DNA from: Pedobacter planticolens
GTDB taxonomy: Bacteria; Bacteroidota; Bacteroidia; Sphingobacteriales; Sphingobacteriaceae
NCBI RefSeq assembly: GCF_014172375.1
Contig: NZ_WNXD01000001.1
Coordinates: 992,001 to 1,056,000, forward strand
Direction of reading: 5' to 3'
Length of the DNA: 64,000 nt
Shown here: positions 1 through 10,600 of the stretch, in pieces
How the letters are laid out: each line of letters begins with the position of its first letter
How positions within the stretch are numbered: position 1 is the stretch's first letter
Notes under the pieces: model-generated
What the model saw: only the letters and a program-made list of their open reading frames with translations
Databases searched by the model: none
What the model was told of the DNA's origin: nothing
Program-made: the position numbers and the translations under genes

Positions 1-171
1 GCCTTGTTGTTTCACCCCTCCATGACAAGTAATACATTTTTTATTGAGAATTGGTTTAACCTGCGAATTAAAATCAATTTCCTTTTCTGCAGAAAAAAGT
101 GAAAAAGCAATCAAGCATATTGCTATTAAAGCAAATCCAGATGCAAATAATATCTTTCGTTTTGATAACAT
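1..171 (-). CDS. Partial cytochrome c-like (PSCyt1-type) exported protein, N-terminus only
   Basis: Only the first 57 codons lie in the window; the gene continues past the left edge. The translation starts MLSKRKILFASGF, has a hydrophobic signal or anchor segment (about residues 7-27), and then a CxxCH haem-binding motif (CITCHG, Cys46 to His50) in the context VKPILNKKC. That context is characteristic of the planctomycete-type cytochrome c domain (PSCyt1), which in Bacteroidota often heads large proteins with DUF1549/DUF1553 domains. What follows cannot be seen, so the full architecture is inference. It is co-directional with the MDR gene upstream, with a gap of about 60 bases. Confidence 0.6.
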   Translation of the reverse strand, partial: MLSKRKILFASGFALIAICLIAFSLFSAEKEIDFNSQVKPILNKKCITCHGGVKQQG

Positions 172-231
172 TTTGTCAATCGTAATTAAAGCAGAGCTGA
201 AATAATTTCAGTTTAAAGCTCACCCTTTATT

Positions 232-1245
232 CTAATATTTTATAGCAATTTTACCAATCGTTTTACCTGATTCTAATAATCGATGTGCCTCCTTAAAATT
301 ATCAGCAGTTAATCCTACTAAAGTTTTATTCAAGGTCGATTTTAAAACACCAGCATCAAAAAGCTCACTCATTTTGTTTAAAATATGATGTTGTTCAATC
401 ATATCATCTGTTTCAAACATAGAACGCGTATACATTAACTCCCATGAAAAACTAACACTCTTTGTCTTTAATAAATTTAATTGTACAGGTTCATTACTTC
501 CAGTAATAGATGCAATATGTCCCTGTGGTTTAATCAGTTCAACCATGCTATCCCAATACAAATTAGTACTAGCAAAATCAACAATAAAATCTACATATTC
601 AAATCCTGCATTGCGCACCTCATTAACCAAATCTTTATGGTTTACCACCACATCAGCGCCTTGCTCTTCGCACCAAGCTATAGTTTCTGGTCTAGATGCT
701 GTCGCGATTACAGTTAGTCCAGCCAATTCTTTTGCCAATTGAATAGCGATTGAACCAACCCCACCGGCACCTCCAATAATTAAAAGAGTTTTTCCTTTAT
801 CTTTTTCAGGATGAATGCGAATACGATCGAAAAGTATTTCCCACGCAGTAACACCAGTTAAAGGCATTACAGCAGCCTCTTCCATACTTAATGAAACTGG
901 CTTTTTTCCTACTATACGTTCGTTAATAACTTGATAAGCCGCATTACTTCCCTGCTTATTCAAATCGCCTGCATAATAAACTTTGTCGCCAACACCGAAT
1001 AATGTAACCTCACTACCAATTGCTTCTACTATTCCTGCCGCATCCCAGCCAATAATTTTAGGCGTAGCTAAAACAGTTTCTTTTGCACTATTCTGACGAA
1101 TTTTATAATCTATCGGATTTACTGATACCGCTTCAATCCTTATCAACAGTTCACGACCCAAAGGCTGTGGTATTTCTGTTTCAAACTCAATAAAACTAGT
1201 GGTTTCATTAATTGGTAACGATGTTTTAAATCCAACTGCTTTCAT
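232..1245 (-). CDS. Zinc-type alcohol dehydrogenase-like MDR oxidoreductase
   Basis: This 337-residue medium-chain dehydrogenase/reductase resembles the quinone-oxidoreductase side of the family. The N-terminal GroES-like part carries the VSVNPIDYKIR motif (about 41-50). The Rossmann nucleotide-binding loop GGAGGVGSIAI lies at about 158-168. The classical zinc-ligand cysteines of true alcohol dehydrogenases are not evident, so NADPH-dependent reduction of a quinone or enone is more likely than zinc-dependent alcohol oxidation. It is cytoplasmic, with no signal peptide. It follows the GH95 gene by 61 bases on the same strand, but nothing ties it to glycan use and it may simply be a neighbour. 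Substrate unknown. Confidence 0.85.
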   Translation of the reverse strand: MKAVGFKTSLPINETTSFIEFETEIPQPLGRELLIRIEAVSVNPIDYKIRQNSAKETVLATPKIIGWDAAGIVEAIGSEVTLFGVGDKVYYAGDLNKQGSNAAYQVINERIVGKKPVSLSMEEAAVMPLTGVTAWEILFDRIRIHPEKDKGKTLLIIGGAGGVGSIAIQLAKELAGLTVIATASRPETIAWCEEQGADVVVNHKDLVNEVRNAGFEYVDFIVDFASTNLYWDSMVELIKPQGHIASITGSNEPVQLNLLKTKSVSFSWELMYTRSMFETDDMIEQHHILNKMSELFDAGVLKSTLNKTLVGLTADNFKEAHRLLESGKTIGKIAIKY

Positions 1246-1306
1246 AACCTAATCTATTTTTTAATCGGTAATCATCTCGACAACAAAATACTAAATAGTG
1301 TTGAAA

Positions 1307-3532
1307 TTATTTTAATACTTTCATTAAATCATACCTTTCTCCCTTTTTAGTTTTAAGAACCGCAGTTTTTCCTTGATATTTCACAGTACAACTACCACCA
1401 GCTCTAGCTAAAAGTACAGCAGCAACTAATTTATGATCGCTCCACTTCATATTCAATTCAAAATTGCCCCTTGCTACCAGCCCTTTTACCTCTCCGTCTT
1501 TCCAAGCACTAGGTAAAGCAGGTAAAAGTTCAATAAAATCATCCTGACTTTGTAAAAGCATTTCTGTAATGCCAGCTGTTGCACCAAAGTTTCCATCAAT
1601 TTGAAAAGGCGGATGTGCGCAAAACAAATTAGCATATATTCCACCACCTTTGTTGTAATCCGTACCCGAACCACCAACAGGAGTAATGAAGTTTTGCACT
1701 ATTTTATAAGCATGATCCCCATCTTTTAACCTAGCCCAAAAATTAATTTTCCAAGCCATAGACCATCCAGTCGATTCATCACCTCGAGCAATTAAACTCA
1801 CCTTAGCAGCTTTAGCTAATTCAGGGGTTTTAGCAAAACTAATTTCTTTACCAGGGTGTAAACCAAAAAGCTGAGAAACATGTCTATGCTGATCTTTTGG
1901 ATCATCTCTATCCGTTTCCCATTCCTGCAACTGTCCCCACTTACCAATTTTTGGTTTCAACAAATGAACCCTCAAATCTGAAATATGATTTTTGTAAGCA
2001 CTATCAATCCCTAATATTTTTGCAGCCTCAATGTAATTAGTAAACAAATCGTACACAATTTGTTGGTCGTGTGTTACCCCATCTTCAGTAGGTCCATGCT
2101 CCGGCGACCAGCCCAATGGCGAAACTAAAGTTCCATCTGGTCTTCTTTTTAAATGATCATCCCAAAACTCAGAGATTTCCTTTAAAATAGGATAAGCGAA
2201 ATTCCTTAAATAAGCCTTATCATTTGTAAAAGCATAATGCTCCCAAAGCGCCTGAGCATACCATGCACTTCCAGGTGTATTCCATAAGTAGCTCATCCCG
2301 CCAAAAATATTGTTTTCAGTTCTTACCGTCCAACCGCGGGTATTCGGGTACTCTTTACGCGTATTTACTTTGCTTACCTCACGCATACTATTAATGTAAT
2401 CTAAATAAGGAATGTGGCATTCCGAAAGGTTAGTCGGTTCAGCCAACCAATAATTCATTTGAATATTAATGTTAGAATGGTAATCACTTCCCCAAGGCGG
2501 GTTATTGCTCTCGTTCCAAAGCCCTTGCAGGTTAGCAGGCAAGCCACCCTTTCTCGATGAGCTAATTAACAAGTACCTGCCATATTGAAAGATTAAAGCC
2601 TCCAATGCAGCGTCAGCAGTTTTCTTATAATTTATTAAACGCTGATGGGTTGGTACATTAATGTTGCTTGCAGTAGCAACGCCCAAGTTTAAAGAAAAAC
2701 GATTAAACAATTTTTCATAATCCGCCACATGCGCTTTCAATAAAGCCTCGTACGGTTTTGCAACTGCTTGCTTTAATACACGTTCAATTTTTGGCGCAGG
2801 TTCTTCACCCTTCCAATTATCCTCACGCTTATTACTATAATTAGTAGCCGCAGTAAAAATTAAAGTAATCGCATCTGCCTTTTCTATTTTTAATTGCTTA
2901 TTACCGCTTTCATCTGCAACAATACGACTAGTTCCGTTTTCTATTTTAACCTGTGCAGTAGCCTGATAAGGCATTCCATTAGCTAATTTGCCACTAAATT
3001 GAATTTTATTCCCAACAACGGTTGTTAAAGTAGCTCGCATATCTTTTAGCCGAATAGTTGCAGAATAACTAGCCTTTTTATCAGCAACTAACCTCAATAC
3101 CATTACCTTATCTGGGAAACTACAAAAGTATGTTCGCTTATAATTTACCCCTTTCTGAGCATAACGAATAACATGATTAGCTGTTGCTAAATTAAGCTCA
3201 CGGCGATAACCAGAAAATGTCTTATCAGCCTGAACGAAATCAATAAACAGATCGCCAAAAGCCTGATAAGCACCCCTGCTATTTTCATCCCCAGTCCAAA
3301 GCGTATTATCATTAAATTGAATATGCTCTTGGTTTACTCCGCCAAAAATCATCCCTCCAATTTTTCCATTACCAATAGGGTAGGCTTCAGTCATCCAATC
3401 CGTTGCAGGTTTATTATCCCAAAGCAATAAAGAAGGAATTACCTTTTGTTGAGCAAAAATTGGTGTATATAAACCAACTGCTAAGTATAAAAATAGTAGC
3501 GTTAGTATAAGTTTATAGTGTGTGTATCGCAT
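1307..3532 (-). CDS. GH95 family exo-glycosidase, probable alpha-L-fucosidase
   Basis: The 741-residue protein has an N-terminal signal peptide (1-28, ending IFAQQ) and full-length GH95 architecture: an N-terminal beta-domain with GNGKIGGMIFGG (54-65), then an (alpha/alpha)6 barrel. GH95 hydrolyses terminal alpha-1,2-L-fucose, and some members alpha-L-galactose, by inversion. The barrel shows NLQGLWN, the paired asparagines of NINIQMNYW (Asn354, Asn356) that help activate the catalytic water, the general-acid glutamate in SPEHG (Glu478), and QIDGNFG near residue 655 supplying the conserved aspartate. It follows the GH36 gene by 24 bases, so the two are probably co-transcribed to strip fucose (or L-Gal) and alpha-galactose decorations. 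Periplasmic location is inferred from the signal peptide and lack of a lipobox. Confidence 0.9.
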   Translation of the reverse strand: MRYTHYKLILTLLFLYLAVGLYTPIFAQQKVIPSLLLWDNKPATDWMTEAYPIGNGKIGGMIFGGVNQEHIQFNDNTLWTGDENSRGAYQAFGDLFIDFVQADKTFSGYRRELNLATANHVIRYAQKGVNYKRTYFCSFPDKVMVLRLVADKKASYSATIRLKDMRATLTTVVGNKIQFSGKLANGMPYQATAQVKIENGTSRIVADESGNKQLKIEKADAITLIFTAATNYSNKREDNWKGEEPAPKIERVLKQAVAKPYEALLKAHVADYEKLFNRFSLNLGVATASNINVPTHQRLINYKKTADAALEALIFQYGRYLLISSSRKGGLPANLQGLWNESNNPPWGSDYHSNINIQMNYWLAEPTNLSECHIPYLDYINSMREVSKVNTRKEYPNTRGWTVRTENNIFGGMSYLWNTPGSAWYAQALWEHYAFTNDKAYLRNFAYPILKEISEFWDDHLKRRPDGTLVSPLGWSPEHGPTEDGVTHDQQIVYDLFTNYIEAAKILGIDSAYKNHISDLRVHLLKPKIGKWGQLQEWETDRDDPKDQHRHVSQLFGLHPGKEISFAKTPELAKAAKVSLIARGDESTGWSMAWKINFWARLKDGDHAYKIVQNFITPVGGSGTDYNKGGGIYANLFCAHPPFQIDGNFGATAGITEMLLQSQDDFIELLPALPSAWKDGEVKGLVARGNFELNMKWSDHKLVAAVLLARAGGSCTVKYQGKTAVLKTKKGERYDLMKVLK

Positions 3533-3556
3533 AATTTAAAATGTATTGTATTCAAT

Positions 3557-5743
3557 TTAGTTAGTCGCTTTTACGCGTAAAACCACACTAGTTCTATTTC
3601 CACTTGCCTGCGGATTAAAACCAACCTTCATTAAAAAATCACCTGAATAAATCTTGTTATTATCAATCGGCGATTTTGCGCCAGGATATAAGTTAATCTC
3701 TTCTATCCTATAATTCTTGGTAGCATCTAATCCTTTAAGTGGTATAGGCAGCGAAACCCCATTAGTAAAAAGAGTAGCCACGTAATAGTTAAAAACAATA
3801 GCTTCATCCTTAGCATCATTCACATAAGCAATCGAAGCAACCTTGTTTTCATAAGGATCCTGCAAGCGATATTGCTGTCCATGCCAAACAATGTCTTTAA
3901 AACTGTTATATGTTTGCACCGCTTGCTGACTAAAAAGCAAATCGTTCTTGCTCAACTCATTTACCTTAACATCATAACCTAATTTACCCATCATTGCCAC
4001 ATCAGTTTTAAATTTAATAGGCTGGTTGCCCATGTCCGTAATATGATTATCAACTGCAATAGAAGGGAAATAGTAAGAATATTCCCATTGTATAAAAATC
4101 CTATCGTATGCATTCGTGTTATCACTTGGCCAAAACTCAGTAAAGTATTTTAAAGCACCATAATCAACCCTCGAACCCCCACCAGCACAAAGCATCATCG
4201 GTACTTTAGGATATTTTTTGCGTATTCGCTCCAGTACATTGTTTAATCCGTTAACATAGTCAATGTAAAAATGATCCTGATTCTTTAAAGTAGGAGAGTT
4301 CGCATTATAAATTAAAGAGTTACAATCCCATTTAATAAAAGCAAGCTCCGGAACCTCCTTAAAAACATTGTCAACAGTTTCATACAAAAAGTCTTGCACC
4401 TTAGGGTTCGTTAAATCCAGCACCAACTGGTTGCGCATGTAAAATTCTTTTCTATCAGGCTGTCTAATTATCCAGTCGGGATGATTTTCATACAATTCAC
4501 TCTTCGGATTAACCATTTCAGGCTCTAACCAAATGCCAAATTTCACACCATTTGCCGTAGCTTCCTTACCTAAAGAACCAATACCGTTTTTTAACTTTTG
4601 TTTATTGTATTGCCAATCCCCCAAACCAGAAGTAGAACCATTGCGAGGATATTTGTTCCCAAACCAACCATCATCCAATAAAAAAACATCAACACCCAAC
4701 TTCTTAGTGTCCTTAGTCAACTCATTTAGCTTTTCATCATTAAAATCAAAATACGTAGTCTCCCAGTTATTTAAAATGGTCAATCGCTCTCCTTTGCCAT
4801 CCAATAACTGATAATTCCTTGCCCAATCCTGTAAATTTCTACTCGCTAAACCCTTTCCAGCAGATGAGTAGGTATACACAAAATGAGGTGTCACAAAACG
4901 CTCACCCGCTTTTAAAGTATAGTTCGATGAAAAGTTATTAATACCAGCAGTTATTCTTAAATAGTACTCATCAAAGGTCTCAAAGTCAAGCTTAAAATTG
5001 CCCGACCAAGCTAACGAACCAGCAATTACATCACCACTATCTTCAGTAGCAGGTTCATCTATCGAAACCATAAACGAAGAGGAGTGAAGCAAATTAGCTC
5101 TCGTTCCTAACTTCGAATCAATAGTTTTAATGCCATGCAATAATTGTTGCTCCTCAGACCGCATTTCTCGAGTAGCACCACTATAATGGTTTTTCAAAAA
5201 GAACTTTCTACCACTTAAAGTAAGGTTAGCCGATGCATATTTGTTCAACACTACAGTCCCTTTTTCCTGATGTTTGATTTCAGTCCATTGCTCAATTACA
5301 TCCTCATTATAGTAGGCTAAATACTGCAACACCACTTCAAACTTGTACTTCAAATCTTTAAGCACAACACTAGTCAATTTCCTATTCCCATCAAGCTGTT
5401 TTTCTTCTACCGATGAAAAAGTAAGAACCGTAGATTTATTTCCATCACCATGTGTTACCGTTAAAGCAGGTTCCAATAAATTAATAGAGCCAGAGGCTAT
5501 GTAAGCTTCTCTTTTATTAAACAAATCATCAGAACCTGGTCTATATTTATCTAATGTTTGTACCAATGGATATTCACTAACATTAGCCAATTTCTTTCCA
5601 ACATAGGTTGATAATAAAGAATTGTCCTTATCAGTTTCTAAAACCAAGACGTTATTCTTAGTAACAATCGAAATAGTCTGTTGAGCAAATGTGTTCATCA
5701 CTAATAAGGAAAATAAAAAAGATAAAAGAAATCTCTGGTTCAT
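3557..5743 (-). CDS. GH36 alpha-galactosidase, exported
   Basis: The 728-residue protein has a signal peptide (1-20) and the three-part GH36 layout: N-terminal beta-supersandwich, TIM barrel (about 320-650) and C-terminal beta-domain. GH36 retains configuration while releasing terminal alpha-linked galactose or, in some clades, GalNAc. Visible motifs are LDDGWFG (356-362), KWDCN with the nucleophile Asp473, CAGGGSR (519-525) and WPSDN with the acid/base Asp541. The residue after the nucleophile is Cys where Met is usual in characterised GH36, and CAGGGSR replaces the common CSGGGGR, so the specificity pocket may differ. It is the first gene after a hairpin that follows the SusD gene, so it may have its own promoter. 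Galactosidase activity is likely; the exact linkage is not known. Confidence 0.88.
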   Translation of the reverse strand: MNQRFLLSFLFSLLVMNTFAQQTISIVTKNNVLVLETDKDNSLLSTYVGKKLANVSEYPLVQTLDKYRPGSDDLFNKREAYIASGSINLLEPALTVTHGDGNKSTVLTFSSVEEKQLDGNRKLTSVVLKDLKYKFEVVLQYLAYYNEDVIEQWTEIKHQEKGTVVLNKYASANLTLSGRKFFLKNHYSGATREMRSEEQQLLHGIKTIDSKLGTRANLLHSSSFMVSIDEPATEDSGDVIAGSLAWSGNFKLDFETFDEYYLRITAGINNFSSNYTLKAGERFVTPHFVYTYSSAGKGLASRNLQDWARNYQLLDGKGERLTILNNWETTYFDFNDEKLNELTKDTKKLGVDVFLLDDGWFGNKYPRNGSTSGLGDWQYNKQKLKNGIGSLGKEATANGVKFGIWLEPEMVNPKSELYENHPDWIIRQPDRKEFYMRNQLVLDLTNPKVQDFLYETVDNVFKEVPELAFIKWDCNSLIYNANSPTLKNQDHFYIDYVNGLNNVLERIRKKYPKVPMMLCAGGGSRVDYGALKYFTEFWPSDNTNAYDRIFIQWEYSYYFPSIAVDNHITDMGNQPIKFKTDVAMMGKLGYDVKVNELSKNDLLFSQQAVQTYNSFKDIVWHGQQYRLQDPYENKVASIAYVNDAKDEAIVFNYYVATLFTNGVSLPIPLKGLDATKNYRIEEINLYPGAKSPIDNNKIYSGDFLMKVGFNPQASGNRTSVVLRVKATN

Positions 5744-5878
5744 ACGGTGTGCTTAATGGAATAAGTATTTGGTTAGTAGTATTTAAAAAATAAAACTAGG
5801 GTAATTAGGTTATTTGTAGCATACGAAACTTTGCAATAACTAAACGGATTTTGCTTTTTAAAACTTAATAGAATGCTT

Positions 5879-5909
5879 AAAAGCTCCTGACTTTTGATCA
5901 AGAGCTTTT
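5879..5909 (-). terminator. Hairpin after the second SusD gene of PUL A
   Basis: AAAAGCTC (5879-5886) and GAGCTTTT (5902-5909) are perfect 8-base complements around a 15-base loop. On the minus strand the stem ends in TTTT. It lies between the SusD stop and the GH36 start, so it may end or attenuate the SusCD transcript before the hydrolase genes. Confidence 0.5.
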
Positions 5910-5926
5910 TCTTCTGTTGCTAAAAT

Positions 5927-7639
5927 CTATTTAGTCCAACCAGAATTTTGTTTCAAGTTAGGGTTTGCCAAAATCTCGCGTTGCTGAAAAGGATATAGAT
6001 TCATATATTCTTTAAATATCCTTGTCTCTACTTGATAAGGAGTATAAGTAAAGGTTGTTGTTCCAGTTTTTACAATTTTCATCCCATAAAAAGGGCCATT
6101 AAAAACATCCTTTGCAATATTCCAGCGTCTAGCATCCCAATACCTATGCCCTTCAAAAGCAAGTTCAACACGTCTTTCATTTCTAATTCTATCACGCATT
6201 TGTTCTTTTGTTAAGCCAGCAGGTAAATTTGGCATTGTAGCTCTCGTTCTTATTCTATTAATCGCAGTATAAACATCAGCAACAGGTCCTTGCGCTTCAT
6301 TCAATGCTTCGGCAAAGTCTAAAAGCATTTCTGCCAATCTGAAATAAATAAAATTGTGCTGACTGGCTTGGGTTGTGGTAAGGTTTAAGTTAACATCTAA
6401 ATGTTTCTTCATGTAATAACCCGTTAAAGATCCATAAACCTTTTGTGGCCCATCTAAGCCGCCATCAAAAGTTTCTATACTTCTTCCTGTTTTAAACAAT
6501 GCGCCATTGTAAAAAATTGTAGCACCTAACCTTGGGTCTCTATTTAAGTATGGATTAGCTGGGTCATAACCACTTGTTGCATCTGAAATAGGTTTGCCAG
6601 ATGGTTTCATTTCATACGCATCAACTAAAGATTGTGAAGGATTTATACCTCCTCCAGAACTTCCATCAATACCTATCGGGAAATTTAATACTTCCGGCGT
6701 ACTAGAATTAGTTGCAGGTCTAGACCAAATTATTTCGGTTAAATTAGTTGTATTGCCTCTAAATAACGCTTCATAACCAGCAATTCCTGCGTTTAATGTC
6801 ATCGTAGGAGTTACTGGTGTTACATCAAAAAATGGCTTTGCAGCCGTATAGGCAGCCGTCCATTTTGTAGCATCACCACTAGGGTTATTTAAAGGGCTTG
6901 CAGCATACAATAAAACCCTTGCTTTTAAAGCTTGTGCAGCCCATTTTGTGGCTCTACCATAATAATTAACTACAGATATGCTTCTTGGTCCTGCAATAAG
7001 ATAAGAAGTAGGTAATTTAGCCATTGCAGCATCACAATCATCAGAAATTTGTTTCACAACTTCATCATATGTATTTCTTGGTAAATCTAAATCATCATCA
7101 ACACCAAGCACCTTAGTTACTATTGGCACACCACCATAACGTTTTAATAATTCAGCATAAAAATAAGCTCTTAAAAAAAGTACCTCACCAATAAGCCTAT
7201 CTTTTTGTTCGGTGGCGGTATAACCGTTTATTTTAACATCAGCAGTATGGTCTTTTAATTTAACCAAATCTATTTTACTAAAAAATAGGTTGCATTTACG
7301 TATACCAGCATAATATGATGAATATTTATCATCAGCGTTTATGGTAATTCCCCAGCTATCATTAGTAAAACGATAAGCACCATTACCAGGATTACCATGT
7401 CTGGCATCATCTGTAGCTGCTTCGTTTAACGTTCCAGAAAAATCTGCATATCCACTTGGGATAGTGGCATAAATATCAGTTACAAAATCTGTAGCATAAT
7501 TAATATAACCAAAAACAAGGGAGTCTTTTACCTCTATATCCAGAGGTCTATCTAAAACACTTTTCTTACAAGAAGTAATGCTTGCAATTAGGCAAAAAAC
7601 CATGCCTATACAAGTGATTAATTTTATCGTGGTTTTCAT
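5927..7639 (-). CDS. SusD/RagB-like glycan-binding lipoprotein (pair 2 of PUL A)
   Basis: The 570-residue protein begins with a lipoprotein signal ending in the lipobox SITSC (Cys24). It has the SusD helical scaffold, including the early RKCNLFFSKID tetratricopeptide-like segment, EVLFLRAYFYAELLKRYGG, the FRLAEMLLDFAEALNEAQ region, and the C-terminal IRNERRVELAFEGHRYWDARRW signature split across loops. SusD proteins sit on the outer-membrane surface and act as the lid of the SusC transporter. It starts 21 bases after its SusC partner. The ligand cannot be read from sequence, but the linked GH36 and GH95 genes suggest a galactose- and fucose-decorated polymer. Confidence 0.93.
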   Translation of the reverse strand: MKTTIKLITCIGMVFCLIASITSCKKSVLDRPLDIEVKDSLVFGYINYATDFVTDIYATIPSGYADFSGTLNEAATDDARHGNPGNGAYRFTNDSWGITINADDKYSSYYAGIRKCNLFFSKIDLVKLKDHTADVKINGYTATEQKDRLIGEVLFLRAYFYAELLKRYGGVPIVTKVLGVDDDLDLPRNTYDEVVKQISDDCDAAMAKLPTSYLIAGPRSISVVNYYGRATKWAAQALKARVLLYAASPLNNPSGDATKWTAAYTAAKPFFDVTPVTPTMTLNAGIAGYEALFRGNTTNLTEIIWSRPATNSSTPEVLNFPIGIDGSSGGGINPSQSLVDAYEMKPSGKPISDATSGYDPANPYLNRDPRLGATIFYNGALFKTGRSIETFDGGLDGPQKVYGSLTGYYMKKHLDVNLNLTTTQASQHNFIYFRLAEMLLDFAEALNEAQGPVADVYTAINRIRTRATMPNLPAGLTKEQMRDRIRNERRVELAFEGHRYWDARRWNIAKDVFNGPFYGMKIVKTGTTTFTYTPYQVETRIFKEYMNLYPFQQREILANPNLKQNSGWTK

Positions 7640-7660
7640 AAAGTTTATTTATTTATGAGG

Positions 7661-10600
7661 TTAAAATTCTACATTAAAGCCTAAGTTGAACGATTTTGTT
7701 CTTGGATAACTACCCAAACCTGCACCTATAAATTCAGGATCTAAATTAGAAGGCAAATCACTCCAGGTATATAAGTTAAAACTGCTGACAAAGAAGCGGG
7801 CGTTTGCCAACTTCACTTTGCTTACCAATGATTGTGGTAACGAATATCCAAGTTCTACAGTTTTTAATCTTAAATAGCTACCGTCTCTAGTCCAAAATGA
7901 TGATGATTGATAATTATTGGCATTATCACCTAATGATAGGCGAGGAGATGTTGCGGTTGCAGTTGTTGCTGGTGTCCATCTGTTCAACACAAAGTCGGTT
8001 GGTTTATTGCCACCACTAAATCCAGATGTTCCAGCGTATAATATACTAACTGTTCTGCTGCCTGCACCTTGAAACAATACCTTCATGTCAAAGCCTTTGT
8101 AAGCAACATCTAAACTAGCTCCGTAGTATAGTTGTGGTAAGTTCGGATTACCTAAACTAACTTGGTCATACACATCAATTACACCATCATTATTTTCATC
8201 TTTATATTTGATGTCGCCTGGTTTAACATTGCTAAAGTTTTGACGTGGGCTGTTGTTAATATCATTTTGATCTTTAAAAAAGCCAATTGAAGTTAAACCA
8301 AATGGTGTTCCTAACGGATTACCTGTGCGATACAAATAACTATATGGTTGTATCTGTTCTTCCATGTTGGTTATTTTGTTTTTAACGAAAGAACCTAATG
8401 CATGTACAGCGAATGAAAGATCCCCAATTTTACGCTGATAATAGATATCCCAATCAATGCCTTTGTTTTCCATAATACCCACATTGGTAGGTTTGGTTGT
8501 AAAACCACCAATGCTAGAAATTGATGACGGATAAGCTAATATGTCATTTCTTCTTTCTTGAAAAACGTCAATGCTGCCGCCAATACTGTGTTTAAAAAAC
8601 TCAAAATCTAAACCAATATTTGCAATTTTGTTAGTTTCCCAAGTAATGTTTTCATTTCCTAATTGTCCTTCTCTACGACCAGCTGCACTAGCCGGGGTAT
8701 TGCCAAATACATAGCTACTTCCAGTTTCGTAATTGCTTAAATACAGGTAACGTGCTCTAGCGTCGCCACCAATACCAAAATCGGTATTTCCTAATATGCC
8801 ATAAGATGCACGAAGTTTGAATAAATCAATTTTAGCATTTTGCATAAAATCCTCATTGCTTACAATCCATCCTAATGCAAGCGAAGGGAAAAACCCATAT
8901 CTATCGCCTTTTGGTAAGTTTTCACTACCATTATAGCCCGCATTAAATTCAGCTACGTATTTTTTATTGTAATTGTAAAATACTCTACCAAAAAAGCCTT
9001 GGGTGGCATAAGGGTAATCATCCCCAGACTTAGTGTTTACGCTTTGGTTAAAGCCCACGTTGGCATTAAGTTCGTGTTTTGTACCAAATGTTCTTTGATA
9101 ATCAACTTTGCCCCAAAAGATGTTTAATCTATCTTGAGAAGCCGTTCTGCCTCTTACTGCTAATGAAACATCATTTCCGAATTTTTGATAAGAACCATTT
9201 GACTGAAGTTCATAACTGGCAAAATCCATTGTTCTACCTTCAATATTATTGTATGAATTATAATAAGAGAAAGCAGCAGTTGCACTTAATCCTTGAACTA
9301 ATTTGTTAAAATTTTGATTTATCCTTGTAGTACCTAACAAATTACGCGTTGCAATATTGGTATAACCAGTGTTCGTAATAATACCATAAGGGTTTCTCGC
9401 ATATTGGCTATTACCACCAATGTTACCATTACTATAAATCATTGGGAAAAGCCCTGATGGGTACCTAGAAAGATTTAACCAAATCCCATTTGTACCACTT
9501 GATCCAGCACCTGGAGATTTTTGATTTTCTAATCGGCCACCCAAATCAACTGATGCAGTTAAACTTGGAGTAATTGCAAAATCAATATTTGTTCTAAAGT
9601 TGTAACGATCAAATGAGTTATTGCTATTAAACTGATATAGTTTTTCAGGAACATCACCATATTTAAAAAGACCTCCTTGTTTGGCATAACCTAAGAGGAC
9701 AAAATAGCGTACTGCATTAGAACCTCCAGAAAAGGTAAGGTTATATTTTTGTTGAACTGCCTCAGTTTTTATCAATTCTTTATACCAATCTACATCAGGA
9801 TATTGATCCATATTTCTATTTGGATCATCATATGCTGCTATTTGTGTTGGCGTAAAACGAATTGGAAGTCCATCATTAACAGCAGCTTCATTATACAAGG
9901 TCATATAATCTTTAGCGCCTAAGTAATTTTGTGGCGCATTCGGCTTGATAAAACCAAATTGAGAGTAAAAATTAATCTTGTTCTGATAAGCAACACCTCT
10001 TTTCGTAGTTACAATTAATGCTTTATTAGCACCAGTAATACCATAAGTGCCATTAGCAGTAGCATCTTTCAAAATAGATATTTGATCAATTTCTAAGGGA
10101 TCTAACTGACTAAATGTTAATGGAACATTATCTACATAAGTACTAATGCCGCTAAAATTATAAGTGCTGGTTCCTCTAATGTAAAGTGCAGATCCATCAT
10201 AACCAGGTTCATCACTACCTTGTACAGTAATTAAACCAGCCATGCTACCGGCTAAGGAGTTGGAGTTGTTAAGATTATGATATCTCGACATTTCATTACC
10301 CGTAATGGTATTAATTGAGCCTGCGTAATACTTTTTGGTAGTAGTTGTATTCCAAGGTAATAAGATATTCCCATCAAAGTTTTGCTCGGTTTGCAAAACT
10401 AGTGCGTTATAATCTTTTATTGTATTAGCAGCCTGTTTAAATGGTAAATAGCCAGATTTACTAATACGTACAGTATCAATATCCTTATCTGTTAGCGTAA
10501 ATTCGCCTTTAGCATTACTAATAATAGGATATTTTGGGTTTCCTGCATCAATTCTGGCCCCAACAATGGGTTTTCCAAATTGATCTTTCACCACTCCTTT

